45,194 nt of DNA from an uncultured Lachnospiraceae bacterium (GTDB taxonomy: Bacteria; Bacillota; Clostridia; Lachnospirales; Lachnospiraceae): positions 1-45,194 of the forward strand of contig CACZBK010000026.1 in assembly GCA_902779395.1 (NCBI GenBank), given 5' to 3'. This document shows, in pieces, positions 1-10,020 of the stretch (position 1 is the first letter of the stretch; the number at the start of each line of letters is the position of its first letter). A program made the translations under genes and the position numbers. The notes beneath the pieces were generated by a model. It saw nothing but the letters and a program-made list of their open reading frames with translations. It searched no databases and was not told the origin of the DNA.

Positions 1-864
1 AAGAAGTCAAAGAAGAGCGGAAAACTTGAGACAGGTGTGTCTACTCTTCCGGATCTTGATAAGGATGCTACCGACCGTAACCGTACTTCACCTTTTGCAT
101 TCACCGGAAACAAATTTGAGTTCCGTATGGTAGGATCGAATGATTCCGTAGCAGGACCCAATACCGTACTCAATGCCATAGCAGCCGAAGCTTTCTGTGA
201 GGCTGCAGACAGACTGGAAAAAGCAAAAGATTTTGATAAAGAGGTTCATGATATCATAAAGGAATATCTGACAGATCATCAGAGGATAATCTTCAACGGC
301 GACGGATACTCGCAGGCGTGGGTTGAAGAAGCAGCGCGCAGGGGGCTTCCTAATATCCGTTCGATGGTCGAAGCTGTTGATGCGCTGCTTACAAAGAAGA
401 ATGTAAAGATGTTTGAGAAGTTTAAGATCTTTACAAAGGCAGAGCTGGCATCAAGAGCAGAGGTTACCTATGAGACATATTCCAAGACCATCAACATCGA
501 AGCTCTGACGATGATAGATATGTCGAAGAAACAGATAATACCTGCGGTAATGGCTTACAGCGGGAAGCTGGCAGAGACAGTCTTAGCCGTAAAAGAAGCA
601 GGTGGTGATGTCAGCGTGATAAGCGAGAGCTTAAAGAAGGTCACCGCTAAGCTTGTGGATATGAAAGCGGCTCTTGATAAGCTTGAGAAGGATCTTGAGA
701 AAGCTTCTTCCATTACTGATGAAAAGAAGCATGCATTCTATTACAAGGATACGATCTTTGTCGATATGAATGCACTGCGTGCACCGGCCGATGAACTTGA
801 GATGATGGTAGACAAGAAGATGTGGCCTTTACCCACCTACGGCGATATGCTGTTTGAAGTATAG
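1..864 (+). CDS. glnN: Glutamine synthetase type III, C-terminal part (5' truncated by window)
   Basis: The reading frame is open from base 1 to the TAG at 862-864, so the gene starts outside the window; the GTG at 37 is only an internal codon. The protein would make glutamine from glutamate, ammonium and ATP in the cytoplasm. The piece carries GSIII C-terminal sequence: NRTSPFAFTGNKFEFRMVGS (nucleotide/glutamate-binding region with FEFR), then NTVLNAIAAEAF, then the helical tail DHQRIIFNGDGYSQAW and MWPLPTYGDMLFEV. GSIII enzymes are about 700 residues long, so roughly 288 residues are present here. It sits directly upstream of gltBD on the same strand, so the two halves of the GS-GOGAT cycle are adjacent. 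The gltB leader between them suggests separate transcription. Family assignment is confident. Confidence 0.95.
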   Translation, partial: KKSKKSGKLETGVSTLPDLDKDATDRNRTSPFAFTGNKFEFRMVGSNDSVAGPNTVLNAIAAEAFCEAADRLEKAKDFDKEVHDIIKEYLTDHQRIIFNGDGYSQAWVEEAARRGLPNIRSMVEAVDALLTKKNVKMFEKFKIFTKAELASRAEVTYETYSKTINIEALTMIDMSKKQIIPAVMAYSGKLAETVLAVKEAGGDVSVISESLKKVTAKLVDMKAALDKLEKDLEKASSITDEKKHAFYYKDTIFVDMNALRAPADELEMMVDKKMWPLPTYGDMLFEV

Positions 865-866
865 GA

Positions 867-919
867 GTCATTCTGAGTTTGTTTACTCAGTGTCATTCTG
901 AGCAAAGCGAAGAATCTTG
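867..919. repeat. Dispersed GTCATTCTGAGC repeat
   Basis: GTCATTCTGAG appears twice (about 868-877 and 892-902). The second copy continues as CAAAGCGAAGAATCTTG. The arms CTGAG/CTCAG can pair. The same unit recurs near 12582, 30600 and 43340. The repeat runs up to the start of the gltB leader. Confidence 0.75.
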
Positions 920-934
920 AATACAGTAAATTGT

Positions 935-985
935 GACAAAGGCGTCACGAAGAGGATCAGTCTCTTTGTGACGCCATTTATGTTT
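935..985 (+). promoter_or_regulatory. gltB leader hairpin (shared nitrogen-gene leader)
   Basis: GACAAAGGCGTC (935-946) leads into a strong hairpin. Its outer arms are GGCGTCAC (941-948) and GTGACGCC (968-975), with an inner AAGAG/CTCTT stem, followed by ATTTATGTTTT. A TACAGT at 922-927 could be the -10, but no good -35 is visible. The hairpin lies about 80 bases before the gltB start and resembles an intrinsic terminator. The 12-base block aligns without gaps to leaders before nadE, glnK, the amine-oxidation genes, pyrG and amt. Confidence 0.6.
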
Positions 986-1054
986 TAAAGCTTTTTCCCG
1001 CTTGACAGGATAAGATCAAATATCAATACACACACAGAGAGGAGTTTTACAGCA

Positions 1055-4000
1055 ATGGAAGAAAGTCATCAGGGTTTATACAGAAAGGAATTTGAGCATG
1101 ATAACTGTGGTATAGGAGCCGTAGTTGATATCAAAGGAAAAAAATCCCACGCTACCGTAGAAAATGCATTAAGGATAGTCGAGAATCTGGAACACCGCGC
1201 AGGTAAAGATGCAGAGGGCAAGACCGGTGACGGCGTAGGTATCCTTTTGCAGATATCACATAAATTCTTTAAGAAGCATAGCGGTCTTGAACTGGGGGAT
1301 GAAAGAGACTATGGTATCGCCCAGCTCTTTATGCCGCAGAGTGAACTTAAACGCGCCCAGGCCAAGAAGATGTTCGAGGTGATCATCGAAAAGGAAGGGC
1401 TCAAACTGATTGGATGGAGAGAAGTGCCCTCATGTCCGGAAGTACTGGGACAGAGAGCGCTTGACTGCATGCCGCATATAATGCAGGCCTTTATAGAAAG
1501 GCCGGAGGAAGTGGAAAAAGGGCTTGCCTTTGACAGGAAGCTTTATATAGCAAGAAGAGAATTTGAACAGAGTAATGACAATACCTATGTAGTATCAATG
1601 AGCAGCAGGACCATAGTCTACAAGGGAATGTTCCTTGTAGGTCAGCTGCGTACCTTCTTTAAGGATCTGCAGGATAAGGATTACGAGTCCGCTATCGCTG
1701 TGGTTCATTCACGTTTCTCGACCAACACAAATCCCAGCTGGGAGAGAGCGCATCCCAATCGTTTCATAGTACATAACGGTGAGATAAATACCATTCACGG
1801 CAATGCGGATAAGATGTTGGCCCGTGAAGAGAATATGGACAGCGAGTTCTTAAAAGAGGATCTGCATAAGGTCCTTCCTGTGGTTAACCGTGACGGATCA
1901 GATTCTTCGATGCTTGATAACACATTGGAGTTCCTGGTAATGAGCGGAATGGAGCTGCCGCTGGCAGCAATGATCTGTATACCCGAGCCCTGGGCAAACA
2001 ATGATACCATCTCCCAGGAGATAAGGGATTTCTATCAGTACTACGCAACAATGATGGAGCCCTGGGACGGCCCCGCATCCATACTGTTTTCCGACGGTGA
2101 TATTGTGGGAGCTATACTGGATCGAAACGGTCTGCGTCCTTCAAGATATTACATCACCGATGATGAGAAGCTTATACTTTCATCGGAGGTAGGCGTGCTT
2201 CCTATAGAAGAGGAGCATATAGTATTAAAGGAGCGTCTGCATCCCGGCAAGCTTTTACTGGTAAATACCTTAGAAGGCAGGGTGATAGACGATCACGAGC
2301 TGAAAGAGAGATATGCACATGCTCATCCTTACGGTGAGTGGATCGACAGCAATATGCTTTCGCTTAAGGATATTCACATTCCTAATATCAGGACCATAGA
2401 ATACAAGCCCGAAGAGCGGGCAAGACTTCAGAAGGCTTTTGGTTATACCTTTGAGCAGTACCGTACATCCATTCTCAATATGGCGCTCAACGGCGGAGAA
2501 GGTATAGCCGCAATGGGCTGTGATACGCCTCTGGCAGTGCTTTCGAAAGAAGACAGGCCGCTCTTTGATTATTTCAAGCAGATGTTTGCACAGGTTACCA
2601 ATCCTCCCATCGATGCGATACGTGAGGAGATAGTAACGGCTACTACCGTATATGTAGGACGTGACGGAAACATACTTGAGCCTGCGCCGGAAAACTGCCA
2701 TGTGCTAAAGATAAACAATCCAATACTTACAAATACCGATCTGCTTAAGATAAAGCATATCGATCATGAAGGCTTTAAGGCCGGAGTGGTATCAACGCTG
2801 TATTATAAATCCACCAGGCTGGAGAGAGCTATCGACAGACTCTTCGTTGATGTTGATAAAGCATACCGTGACGGCGTAAATCTTCTGATATTATCAGACC
2901 GCGGTGTTGATGAGAACCATCTGGCAATACCTTCACTTTTAGCTGTGTCCGCAGTTCATCAGCATCTGGTACAGACCAAGAGACGCACCTCTTTAGCTAT
3001 AATACTTGAGAGCGGTGAACCCAGAGAGGTGCATCATTTCGCAACACTGCTGGGCTTTGGTGCTAGCGCAATAAATCCTTATCTGGCGCTTGATACCATT
3101 CATGAGCTGATAGATAACAACATGCTCAATAAGGATTACTATGCAGCAGTTGATGATTATAATCATGCAGTTCTTTCAGGCATAGTCAAGATAGCTTCAA
3201 AGATGGGTATCTCTACGATACAGTCCTATCAGGGTTCAAAGATATTTGAAGCTGTAGGCGTATCGAAGGAAGTTATTGATAAATATTTCAGCGGTACCAT
3301 AAGCCGTGTGGGCGGTATTACACTTAAGGATCTGGAGAACTCCGTTGACAGGCTTCATTCAGAGGCCTTTGATCCGCTGGGACTTCATACGGATCTTACG
3401 CTGGATTCCATCGGAGCACATAAGATGCGCAGCCAGGGAGAACAGCACAGATATAATCCCGCGACCATTCATCTGCTGCAGTATTCGACCAGGACCGGTG
3501 ATTACAATAAGTTTAAAGAGTATACTGCAAAGGTTGATGAAGAAAACCATGGCAACTTAAGAGGACTGCTGGATTTTAAATATGCGGAAAAACCCATCAG
3601 CATAGATGAAGTGGAATCCGTTGATGAGATAGTCAAGCGCTTTAAGACAGGTGCGATGAGCTACGGTTCGATATCTCAGGAAGCTCACGAGACACTGGCT
3701 ATAGCTATGAACCATCTGCACGGCAAATCGAATACCGGTGAAGGCGGTGAGAGTGATGAACGTATCGATTCAGCCGGCACGGATAATGACCGCTGCTCGG
3801 CCATAAAGCAGGTGGCAAGCGGACGTTTCGGTGTTACCAGCTCATATCTGGTATCTGCAAAGGAGATACAGATAAAGATGGCGCAGGGAGCAAAGCCGGG
3901 TGAGGGCGGACACCTTCCCGGAAAGAAGGTATATCCCTGGATAGCAAAGACCAGGCATTCAACACCGGGTGTAAGCCTTATATCGCCGCCCCCTCATCAC

Positions 4001-4840
4001 GATATTTATTCGATAGAGGATCTGGCACAGCTTATCTATGACCTTAAGTGTGCAAACCGTTATGCGGATATTTCGGTCAAGCTGGTATCGGAAGCAGGTG
4101 TAGGTACGATAGCAGCCGGCGTAGCCAAGGCAGGTGCGCAGGTTATACTTATCTCAGGTTATGACGGAGGCACCGGCGCGGCACCCAGATCATCGATACA
4201 TCATGCTGGTCTTCCCTGGGAGCTCGGACTGGCAGAAACGCACCAGACACTTATACAGAACGGCTTAAGAAGCCGTGTGCGTATAGAGACGGACGGTAAG
4301 CTCATGAGCGGACGTGATGTTGTTGTGGCTGCATTACTGGGCGCAGAAGAATTCGGGTTTGCAACTGCTCCCTTAGTAACCATGGGCTGTGTGATGATGC
4401 GTGTATGTAATCTGGATACCTGCCCTGTAGGTGTGGCAACACAGAATCCCAAGCTGCGTGAGAGATTCACAGGTAAGCCCGAGTATGTAGAGAACTTCAT
4501 GCGCTTTATCGCTCAGGAGATGCGTGAATACATGGCTAAACTGGGCGTAAGGAGCGTAAATGAACTGGTAGGCCGTACAGATCTGCTTGTAAGAAATAAT
4601 GAGGTCGGATGTCCTCATGAAGGCGGAGTTGATCTTTCTGCTGTGCTGCACGGCTGTGAGAGCAGTACCTTTGATCCCAAGGCTGTATATGATTTTAAAC
4701 TTGAAGAAACAAAGGATATGAAGGAGCTTTTGAAGAAATGCAAAAAGGCTGACCCAAAGGACTTACGCTTGAACTTACAGGTGATTCCAATGATTACTTC
4801 GGCAAGGGCTTATCAGGCGGCAAGCTTATCGCAAAGGTAA
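1055..4840 (+). CDS. gltB: Glutamate synthase large subunit, N-terminal 1261 residues (frame broken)
   Basis: This is the large subunit of NADPH-type GOGAT, which moves the glutamine amide to 2-oxoglutarate. The N-terminal class II amidotransferase domain has its nucleophile in HDNCGIG at residue 18, so a short propeptide is expected. The central domain and the FMN-binding synthase domain ([24 protein letters not shown]) follow. The 3Fe-4S cysteines are at about 1112, 1118 and 1123 ([13 protein letters not shown]). From about codon 1233 the frame leaves homologous sequence and ends in a 29-residue junk tail. The usual stretch with the NTDRxVGxML and GSAGQSFGAF motifs is missing, and the GXGXG domain resumes in another frame at 4753. 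This looks like a deletion of about 60 codons plus a frameshift, real or an assembly error. The start has a good AGAGGAG site at 1038-1044. GltD follows intact. Confidence 0.9.
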   Translation: MEESHQGLYRKEFEHDNCGIGAVVDIKGKKSHATVENALRIVENLEHRAGKDAEGKTGDGVGILLQISHKFFKKHSGLELGDERDYGIAQLFMPQSELKRAQAKKMFEVIIEKEGLKLIGWREVPSCPEVLGQRALDCMPHIMQAFIERPEEVEKGLAFDRKLYIARREFEQSNDNTYVVSMSSRTIVYKGMFLVGQLRTFFKDLQDKDYESAIAVVHSRFSTNTNPSWERAHPNRFIVHNGEINTIHGNADKMLAREENMDSEFLKEDLHKVLPVVNRDGSDSSMLDNTLEFLVMSGMELPLAAMICIPEPWANNDTISQEIRDFYQYYATMMEPWDGPASILFSDGDIVGAILDRNGLRPSRYYITDDEKLILSSEVGVLPIEEEHIVLKERLHPGKLLLVNTLEGRVIDDHELKERYAHAHPYGEWIDSNMLSLKDIHIPNIRTIEYKPEERARLQKAFGYTFEQYRTSILNMALNGGEGIAAMGCDTPLAVLSKEDRPLFDYFKQMFAQVTNPPIDAIREEIVTATTVYVGRDGNILEPAPENCHVLKINNPILTNTDLLKIKHIDHEGFKAGVVSTLYYKSTRLERAIDRLFVDVDKAYRDGVNLLILSDRGVDENHLAIPSLLAVSAVHQHLVQTKRRTSLAIILESGEPREVHHFATLLGFGASAINPYLALDTIHELIDNNMLNKDYYAAVDDYNHAVLSGIVKIASKMGISTIQSYQGSKIFEAVGVSKEVIDKYFSGTISRVGGITLKDLENSVDRLHSEAFDPLGLHTDLTLDSIGAHKMRSQGEQHRYNPATIHLLQYSTRTGDYNKFKEYTAKVDEENHGNLRGLLDFKYAEKPISIDEVESVDEIVKRFKTGAMSYGSISQEAHETLAIAMNHLHGKSNTGEGGESDERIDSAGTDNDRCSAIKQVASGRFGVTSSYLVSAKEIQIKMAQGAKPGEGGHLPGKKVYPWIAKTRHSTPGVSLISPPPHHDIYSIEDLAQLIYDLKCANRYADISVKLVSEAGVGTIAAGVAKAGAQVILISGYDGGTGAAPRSSIHHAGLPWELGLAETHQTLIQNGLRSRVRIETDGKLMSGRDVVVAALLGAEEFGFATAPLVTMGCVMMRVCNLDTCPVGVATQNPKLRERFTGKPEYVENFMRFIAQEMREYMAKLGVRSVNELVGRTDLLVRNNEVGCPHEGGVDLSAVLHGCESSTFDPKAVYDFKLEETKDMKELLKKCKKADPKDLRLNLQVIPMITSARAYQAASLSQR

Positions 4841-5397
4841 AGCCCGGAGCAAAGTATAAACCCGAAGAGAATGTGATAGTAGGTAATGTGGCGCTCTATG
4901 GTGCTACCAGCGGATATGCGTTTATAAATGGTGTTGCAGGCGAGAGATTTGCTGTACGAAACTCGGGCGCATATGCGGTAGTAGAAGGCGTAGGTGAGCA
5001 CGGCTGTGAGTATATGACCGGCGGACGTGTGGTTGTGCTGGGACATACAGGCAAGAACTTTGCTGCAGGCATGAGCGGCGGCGTAGCTTATGTTCTGGAC
5101 GAGGAAAATGTTCTTTATAAGAATCTTAATAAAGAGATGATCTCGCTTGAAAAAGTCGAGAACAAATATGATATACAGGAACTTAAGGGACTGATAGAAG
5201 CTCATGTTAAAGCTACGGGATCCGCTATCGGTAAAAGAGTGCTGGATGACTTTGATAACATGCTCCCCCATTTTAAGAAGCTGATACCCCACGAGTACAA
5301 GAAGGTGATGAGCCTTTCCACCACACTCGAGGAAAAAGGTTTATCGGCAGAAGAAGCACAGATGGAAGCATTTCTTAAATTACACGGGGAGGTATGA
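4753..5397 (+). pseudogene. gltB: Glutamate synthase large subunit, C-terminal GXGXG fragment
   Basis: This continues gltB in a different frame. From 4753 the frame reads [20 protein letters not shown] and then the glycine-rich beta-helix repeats ([53 protein letters not shown]), ending 4 bases before gltD. An in-frame TGA at 4750-4752 precedes it. There is no obvious ribosome site, and the first possible start is GTG 4873. In an intact gene this domain holds the synthase and amidase domains together, so the fragment alone is unlikely to work unless re-initiation or frameshifting rescues it. Together the two pieces encode about 1446 family-like residues, against roughly 1500 for normal GltB. 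Confidence 0.8.
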
Positions 5398-5401
5398 GAC
5401 A

Positions 5402-6877
5402 ATGGGAAAAGCAACGGGATTTCTAGAGTATGAAAGAGAAGTGGGAGCTGTAGTTCCAGAGAAGGAAAGGATAAAGAATTTTAAGGAGTTTCACGGAAGA
5501 CTCAATATGGAAAAGCAGCGTGAGCAGGCTGCAAGATGTATGGCCTGCGGTGTGCCCTTCTGCCAGTACGGACAGATGATAAGCGGCATGGCCAGCGGCT
5601 GCCCGCTGCACAATCTGGTTCCCGAGACCAATGATCTGGTATATATGGGAAATCTGGAGCAGGCATACAGACGTCTTTCAAAGACTCATCCCCTGCCGGA
5701 GTTTACCTGCCGTGTATGTCCCGCATTATGCGAAGCGGCATGTACCTGCAACTTAAACGGGGATCCGGTTTCTACAAAGGAAAATGAAAAGGCTATAATC
5801 GAAGCTGCATTTAAGGAAGGCTGGGTACAGCCCATAATACCTAAGGTTCGCAGTGGCAAGAGTGTGGCAGTCATCGGAAGCGGCCCTTCAGGCTTATCTG
5901 CCGCAGTGATGCTTAACCGCAGGGGACACAATGTTACCGTATATGAGAGAAGTGACCGTATAGGAGGGCTGTTAAGATACGGTATCCCCAATATGAAACT
6001 TGAAAAGAATGTGATCGACAGGCGCGTTGAGTTGATGAAGCAGGAAGGCGTTGAGTTTATTACCGGTGTGAATGTCGGTGTGGATATCACAGCGGAAGAG
6101 CTGAAGAAAAAATATGATGCTGTCGTTTTATGCTGCGGTGCATCAAACCCCAGGGATATAAATGCACCCGGAAGAGACGCGGAAGGAATATTCTTTGCAG
6201 TGGACTTCCTTGGAAAGGTAACGAAGGCGCTGCTGGATTCTGATTTTGAAAAGCCACCTGTAGAGCTGGCAAAAGATAAGGATGTTATAGTCATCGGCGG
6301 CGGCGATACCGGTAACGACTGCGTAGGCACGGTTATAAGACTGGGCGCAAAGAGCGTAAAGCAGCTGGAGATGATGCCCTGCCCTCCGAAGGAGCGCGCG
6401 GCCAACAATCCCTGGCCGGAGTGGCCCAAGGTACTTAAGACCGATTACGGCCAGGAAGAAGCCATAGCCGTATTCGGAAGCGATCCCAGGATCTATACTA
6501 CTACAGTTAAGGAATTCATAAAGGATAAGAAGGGGAAGCTTAAAGAAGCTGTTCTGGTAAAGCTTAAAGCTCAGAAGGATGAAAAGAGCGGGCGTATGAT
6601 GATGGTGCCTGTTGAAGGCAGTGAGGAAACAGTTCCCTGCCAGCTGGTGCTGATAGCTGCCGGATTTTTAGGCAGTCAGAAATATCTTACAGATGCATTT
6701 GCTGTAGAGACCGATGCACGCAGCAATATTAAAACAGCTGCAGGTGAGTATGCTACTTCCGTAAACGGTGTATTTGCTGCAGGTGATGTACGCAGAGGAC
6801 AGTCACTGGTGGTTTGGGCGATATACGAAGGACGTGAAGCAGCCAGAGCCGTTGATAAGGCGCTGATGGGTTATTGA
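5402..6877 (+). CDS. gltD: Glutamate synthase small subunit (NADPH)
   Basis: This 491-residue protein matches the family length. It passes electrons from NADPH through FAD and two [4Fe-4S] clusters to the GltB active site. The N-terminal cysteine motifs are CMACGVPFC and CRVCPALCEAACTC (about residues 47-125). The FAD Rossmann motif VAVIGSGPSGLSAA lies near 155, and the NADPH motif VIVIGGGDTGNDC near 298. The C-terminal GVFAAGDVRRGQSLVVWAI is the typical FAD-closing segment. It starts 4 bases after the gltB stop with a GGGAGG site, so it is translationally linked to gltB. The gene is intact although gltB is broken. Related small-subunit-like proteins exist in other complexes, but the gltB neighbour settles the identity. 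Confidence 0.95.
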   Translation: MGKATGFLEYEREVGAVVPEKERIKNFKEFHGRLNMEKQREQAARCMACGVPFCQYGQMISGMASGCPLHNLVPETNDLVYMGNLEQAYRRLSKTHPLPEFTCRVCPALCEAACTCNLNGDPVSTKENEKAIIEAAFKEGWVQPIIPKVRSGKSVAVIGSGPSGLSAAVMLNRRGHNVTVYERSDRIGGLLRYGIPNMKLEKNVIDRRVELMKQEGVEFITGVNVGVDITAEELKKKYDAVVLCCGASNPRDINAPGRDAEGIFFAVDFLGKVTKALLDSDFEKPPVELAKDKDVIVIGGGDTGNDCVGTVIRLGAKSVKQLEMMPCPPKERAANNPWPEWPKVLKTDYGQEEAIAVFGSDPRIYTTTVKEFIKDKKGKLKEAVLVKLKAQKDEKSGRMMMVPVEGSEETVPCQLVLIAAGFLGSQKYLTDAFAVETDARSNIKTAAGEYATSVNGVFAAGDVRRGQSLVVWAIYEGREAARAVDKALMGY

Positions 6878-6933
6878 CAAGCTGCCATGAACTGACACCG
6901 TGAGCTTTAGCCAGATCTGTCAGCAGATTGCTG

Positions 6934-6990
6934 TATAATACAGGCAAGGGCAAAGGAGTCTGAATACAGATTTCTTTGCCTTTTTCTTTT
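6934..6990 (+). promoter_or_regulatory. Putative nadE promoter -10 and hairpin leader (or gltBD terminator)
   Basis: A TATAAT at 6934-6939 is followed by GGCAAGGGCAAA (6943-6954). A hairpin then forms with outer arms GGCAAAG (6949-6955) and CTTTGCC (6974-6980) and an inner AGTCTG/CAGATT stem closing an AATA loop. It ends in TTTTTCTTTT. No convincing -35 is present. The hairpin could simply terminate gltBD. Its match to the glnK and pyrG leaders and the -10 just upstream favour a leader role. Confidence 0.55.
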
Positions 6991-7015
6991 AACATGATCT
7001 GATAAGGAGAAGGGT

Positions 7016-8956
7016 ATGAAGAATAATCTTGTGAAAGTTGCGGCGGCGGTGCCTGAAATCAGGGTTGGGGATGTTTATCATAATACAGGGCAGATGTTAA
7101 GCGTGCTGGAGGGAACGGGAGACTGCGCTCTGGTGGTGTTTCCTGAATTATCACTGACAGGATATACTGCGGCGGATCTGTTCCTGAGCGAGCTTTTATT
7201 GGAAGAATGCCAGGATGCGCTTATTAAGATCGCGAGAGCAACTGAGGATAAGAAAACGACTGTGATAGCAGGTACTCCGGTACGTTACGGTAACTGCCTG
7301 TATAACTGCGGGGCTGTTTTATCACAGGGGGAGATAAAAGCACTGATACCCAAATCTTATCTTCCGAATTATTCAGAATTCTATGAATGCCGCTGGTTCG
7401 AGAGCGGAAAAAATCTGAGAGGAAGAAGCATACGTATCGATGACAGAGAGGTGCCCTTTGGCGTTGATATACTGTTTGAGGACAGCAGCAGCGGGGCAGT
7501 GCTGGGAGTGGAGCTTTGTGAGGATCTGTGGGTGCCGGATAAACCAAGTACGCATGCAGTTATGGGCGGTGCGAATATCATTGCAAATCTATCGGCTTCC
7601 GATGAGCTGATAGGTAAGCAGGAGTATAGATCGCAGCTGGTCGGGCAGCAGAGTGGATCGTGCGTATGCGCATATATTTACGCTTCTTCGGGAACATATG
7701 AGAGCAGTACGGACATGGTATTTTCGGGACATGCCATTATCGCTCAGAACGGACGCGTGCTTAGTGAAAGTATCTTTCCTGTTTATCCGCATGTGCAGAC
7801 TGCGCTTATTGATATCGGGATAATAATGCATGACAGGAGAAGGCAGAATACCTTTGAAAATGCAGATGGCCTGAATTATCGGAGGATAGAGGTGAGCATG
7901 CCTGCTGTGGGAGCTTGTGAAGCAGGCATAGAAGAAATGACTGCGATACTAAACATGCAGGAGTATTCTGTAGCAAAAAATCCCTTTGTGCCATCAGATG
8001 ATAATACAAGAGATGAAAGATGCAAAAAGATATTGCGTATACAGGCGAATGGTCTGGCTACGAGAGTGCGCGCGACAGGTATCAAAAATCTTATCATCGG
8101 CATATCCGGAGGTTTAGATTCTACACTGGCTTTGTTGGTATGCGCCGAAGCGAAGAAACTGATAAATGATATACGCATCATAGGATATACCATGCCAAAT
8201 GAAGGCAATACTTCCGGTCTTACTTTTGATAACGCGATGAAGCTGATGAAACTTTTATGTGATGAGGTTCATGAGATACCGATCAGGGAAGGCGTTGAAC
8301 ATCATCTGTTGCAGCTTGGCCACGAAAAAGAATATCGGGGAGAAGGCGATGTGACTTACGAGAACGCTCAGGCAAGGATGCGCACGTATCTGCTTATGGA
8401 TGCGGCGAATATGAAGAACGGCCTGGTGGTAGGAACAGGGGATCTGTCGGAGCTGGCGCTGGGTTGGTGTACCTATAATGGGGATCATATGTCGATGTAT
8501 GCGGTTAATGCTTCGGTCCCCAAGACACTGGTTAAATTCATATGCAGGTCGTATGCATATATCTGTGTGAGTAAGGAGTTAAAAGAAACCTTGCTTTCAA
8601 TCTGCGATACGCCCATATCTCCTGAGCTTACCCCCAGTATTGGCGGGCAGATAGCACAGAAAACAGAAGAGAAGATCGGCAAGTATGATCTTAATGATTT
8701 CTTCCTGTACTACACTTTGCGCTACGGTTTTGAACCGGCAAGATCTGCAGCTTATGCATTACGGGCTTATCCTGAATTGAGCGCGGCAGAAGTACGTGAA
8801 GCGGCTAAGAATTTCTTCAAGAGATTCTTTACCCAGCAGTTTAAGAGAAGCTGCCTGCCGGACGGGCCTAAAGTGGGATCGGTCACGCTCTCGCCTCGCG
8901 GGGACTGGCGCATGCCAAGTGATGCTTCCGCAGCATTGTGGCTTAAGGGACTATGA
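7016..8956 (+). CDS. nadE: NAD+ synthetase, glutamine-hydrolysing
   Basis: This 646-residue two-domain enzyme catalyses the last step of NAD synthesis: deamido-NAD, ATP and glutamine give NAD. The N-terminal nitrilase-type glutaminase (about 1-300) shows its catalytic triad context: Glu in VFPELSLTGY, Lys in LIPKSYLPNYSEFYE and Cys in GVELCEDLW (near residue 167). The C-terminal synthetase carries the PP-loop IGISGGLDSTLALL (about 360), followed by VVGTGDLSELALGWCTYNGDHMSMY. Length and order match glutamine-dependent NadE rather than the short ammonia-dependent form. An AGGAGAAGG site precedes ATG 7016. It is another glutamine consumer behind a nitrogen-type leader. nadD, the preceding step, lies at 41996. 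Confidence 0.95.
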   Translation: MKNNLVKVAAAVPEIRVGDVYHNTGQMLSVLEGTGDCALVVFPELSLTGYTAADLFLSELLLEECQDALIKIARATEDKKTTVIAGTPVRYGNCLYNCGAVLSQGEIKALIPKSYLPNYSEFYECRWFESGKNLRGRSIRIDDREVPFGVDILFEDSSSGAVLGVELCEDLWVPDKPSTHAVMGGANIIANLSASDELIGKQEYRSQLVGQQSGSCVCAYIYASSGTYESSTDMVFSGHAIIAQNGRVLSESIFPVYPHVQTALIDIGIIMHDRRRQNTFENADGLNYRRIEVSMPAVGACEAGIEEMTAILNMQEYSVAKNPFVPSDDNTRDERCKKILRIQANGLATRVRATGIKNLIIGISGGLDSTLALLVCAEAKKLINDIRIIGYTMPNEGNTSGLTFDNAMKLMKLLCDEVHEIPIREGVEHHLLQLGHEKEYRGEGDVTYENAQARMRTYLLMDAANMKNGLVVGTGDLSELALGWCTYNGDHMSMYAVNASVPKTLVKFICRSYAYICVSKELKETLLSICDTPISPELTPSIGGQIAQKTEEKIGKYDLNDFFLYYTLRYGFEPARSAAYALRAYPELSAAEVREAAKNFFKRFFTQQFKRSCLPDGPKVGSVTLSPRGDWRMPSDASAALWLKGL

Positions 8957-8980
8957 AGCTCATCAGTGCAGAGCTTTTTT
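8956..8980 (+). terminator. Intrinsic terminator after nadE
   Basis: AAGCTC (8956-8961) pairs with GAGCTT (8971-8976), followed by a T run to 8980. The 5' arm begins at the last base of the nadE stop codon. Confidence 0.6.
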
Positions 8981-9013
8981 AAGATGCATTAAACCGTAAA
9001 AGGAGTAAAAAAT

Positions 9014-10003
9014 ATGATCTCATTGAGCGATTATCTGTATAACGGTGATACCGTGCTTAAGATACTTATACAGTATTCCGGCGAACTGAAACGGGAAGCA
9101 ATAAAGACAAATAACGCTATAGATCTGGCCCACAGCAACTTTCTGGTACAGATCATAGAGCTGCTTGAACATACGGATTTCCTTACTTCACAGTCACAAA
9201 GGATAAAAGAGTTTTATCTGTATATGACGCAGAAGTATCCGTTCCTGGCTTTTACTTTTAAGGGAAGGATCAAGTCTCTTATACGCGCGGAAGAGAAGTT
9301 TAATGCCTATGTTATGGAGTATATCTATAACTATTACAAAGAGAATGAAAGGTATCCTTCCGAGACGGAGATAAAGAATAACCTGCATTGTTTCAGGGAT
9401 CTCATTGCATACCGTATAGTTATTTCGCTGCCTGTATGCCATATCGCGGAAGGAGAGAGCAGGGAGGCACAGGAAGAAAAGTATTTATACGAGATAGCGA
9501 ATGTTCTCCCTGGATTCCTTGAAGAGAGGGGCTTTTCACCTGAGATAAGCGGTCATTCACATACCGAATGCTCCGGGGAGATAGACGTTGATAACCGCTT
9601 TTACTACAGGGATTATGTGCTTAATTCACGCCCTTCAGGATATCAGTCGCTGCATATCACTTTTTACGATAACCTGGCCAGATGTTATACCGATCTGCAG
9701 CTGCGTACGAAGGATATGGATGATCTGGCAGAGATAGGTGCAGCTAATCATTTTGGCTATGAAAAGATACAGGAGGAGAGCAGGAGTAAACGGGATCTTA
9801 TACCGGTCGGAGAATGCAGGGCTTTTGACGAAGCATACGAACGGCTTAATGTGTTGCAGGAATTGGATCTTTCCGCCGTTAATGTAAACATGTTCAAGGC
9901 CATAAACAACCAGATGATAAACGACGGCTGCGGACTTTTCCGAGGCCGGCAGATCTTGCCCTTCGAGCATCTGTCCAGATTCCAGTACGATCCGGTCATA
10001 TAG
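9014..10003 (+). CDS. RelA/SpoT synthetase-domain protein without hydrolase domain
   Basis: This 329-residue protein contains a (p)ppGpp synthetase-type fold at about residues 75-260. It has a FKGRIKSLIRAEEKF helix, DLIAYRIVIS for the Asp of the nucleotide site, YRDYVLNSRPSGYQSLH for the acceptor-binding G-x-QSLH element, and LQLRTKDMDDLAEIGAANHFGY in place of the usual ExQIRTxxMHxxAExGxAAHWxYK. There is no HD hydrolase, TGS or ACT domain. It has a helical N-terminal extension of about 70 residues and a C-terminal tail, so it differs from the compact RelP/RelQ small synthetases. It probably makes an alarmone or pyrophosphorylates a nucleotide or RNA, but the substrate cannot be read from sequence. 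It starts with AGGAG at 9000-9004 after the nadE terminator. Confidence 0.75.
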   Translation: MISLSDYLYNGDTVLKILIQYSGELKREAIKTNNAIDLAHSNFLVQIIELLEHTDFLTSQSQRIKEFYLYMTQKYPFLAFTFKGRIKSLIRAEEKFNAYVMEYIYNYYKENERYPSETEIKNNLHCFRDLIAYRIVISLPVCHIAEGESREAQEEKYLYEIANVLPGFLEERGFSPEISGHSHTECSGEIDVDNRFYYRDYVLNSRPSGYQSLHITFYDNLARCYTDLQLRTKDMDDLAEIGAANHFGYEKIQEESRSKRDLIPVGECRAFDEAYERLNVLQELDLSAVNVNMFKAINNQMINDGCGLFRGRQILPFEHLSRFQYDPVI

Positions 10004-10020
10004 AGATATTGGAAGAGGAC

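Noticed and set aside
2270-2701. Minus-strand ORF of 143 codons opposite gltB
   Set aside because: It is antisense shadow with no recognisable domain and no ribosome site.
4740-4880. Single-base sequencing slip in gltB
   Set aside because: Besides the frame change, roughly 60 residues of expected sequence are missing, so one inserted or lost base cannot explain the junction.
5686-6429. Long minus-strand ORF (247 codons) opposite gltD
   Set aside because: Its Ser/Pro-rich composition mirrors the gltD codons. It has no start signal and gltD is secure.
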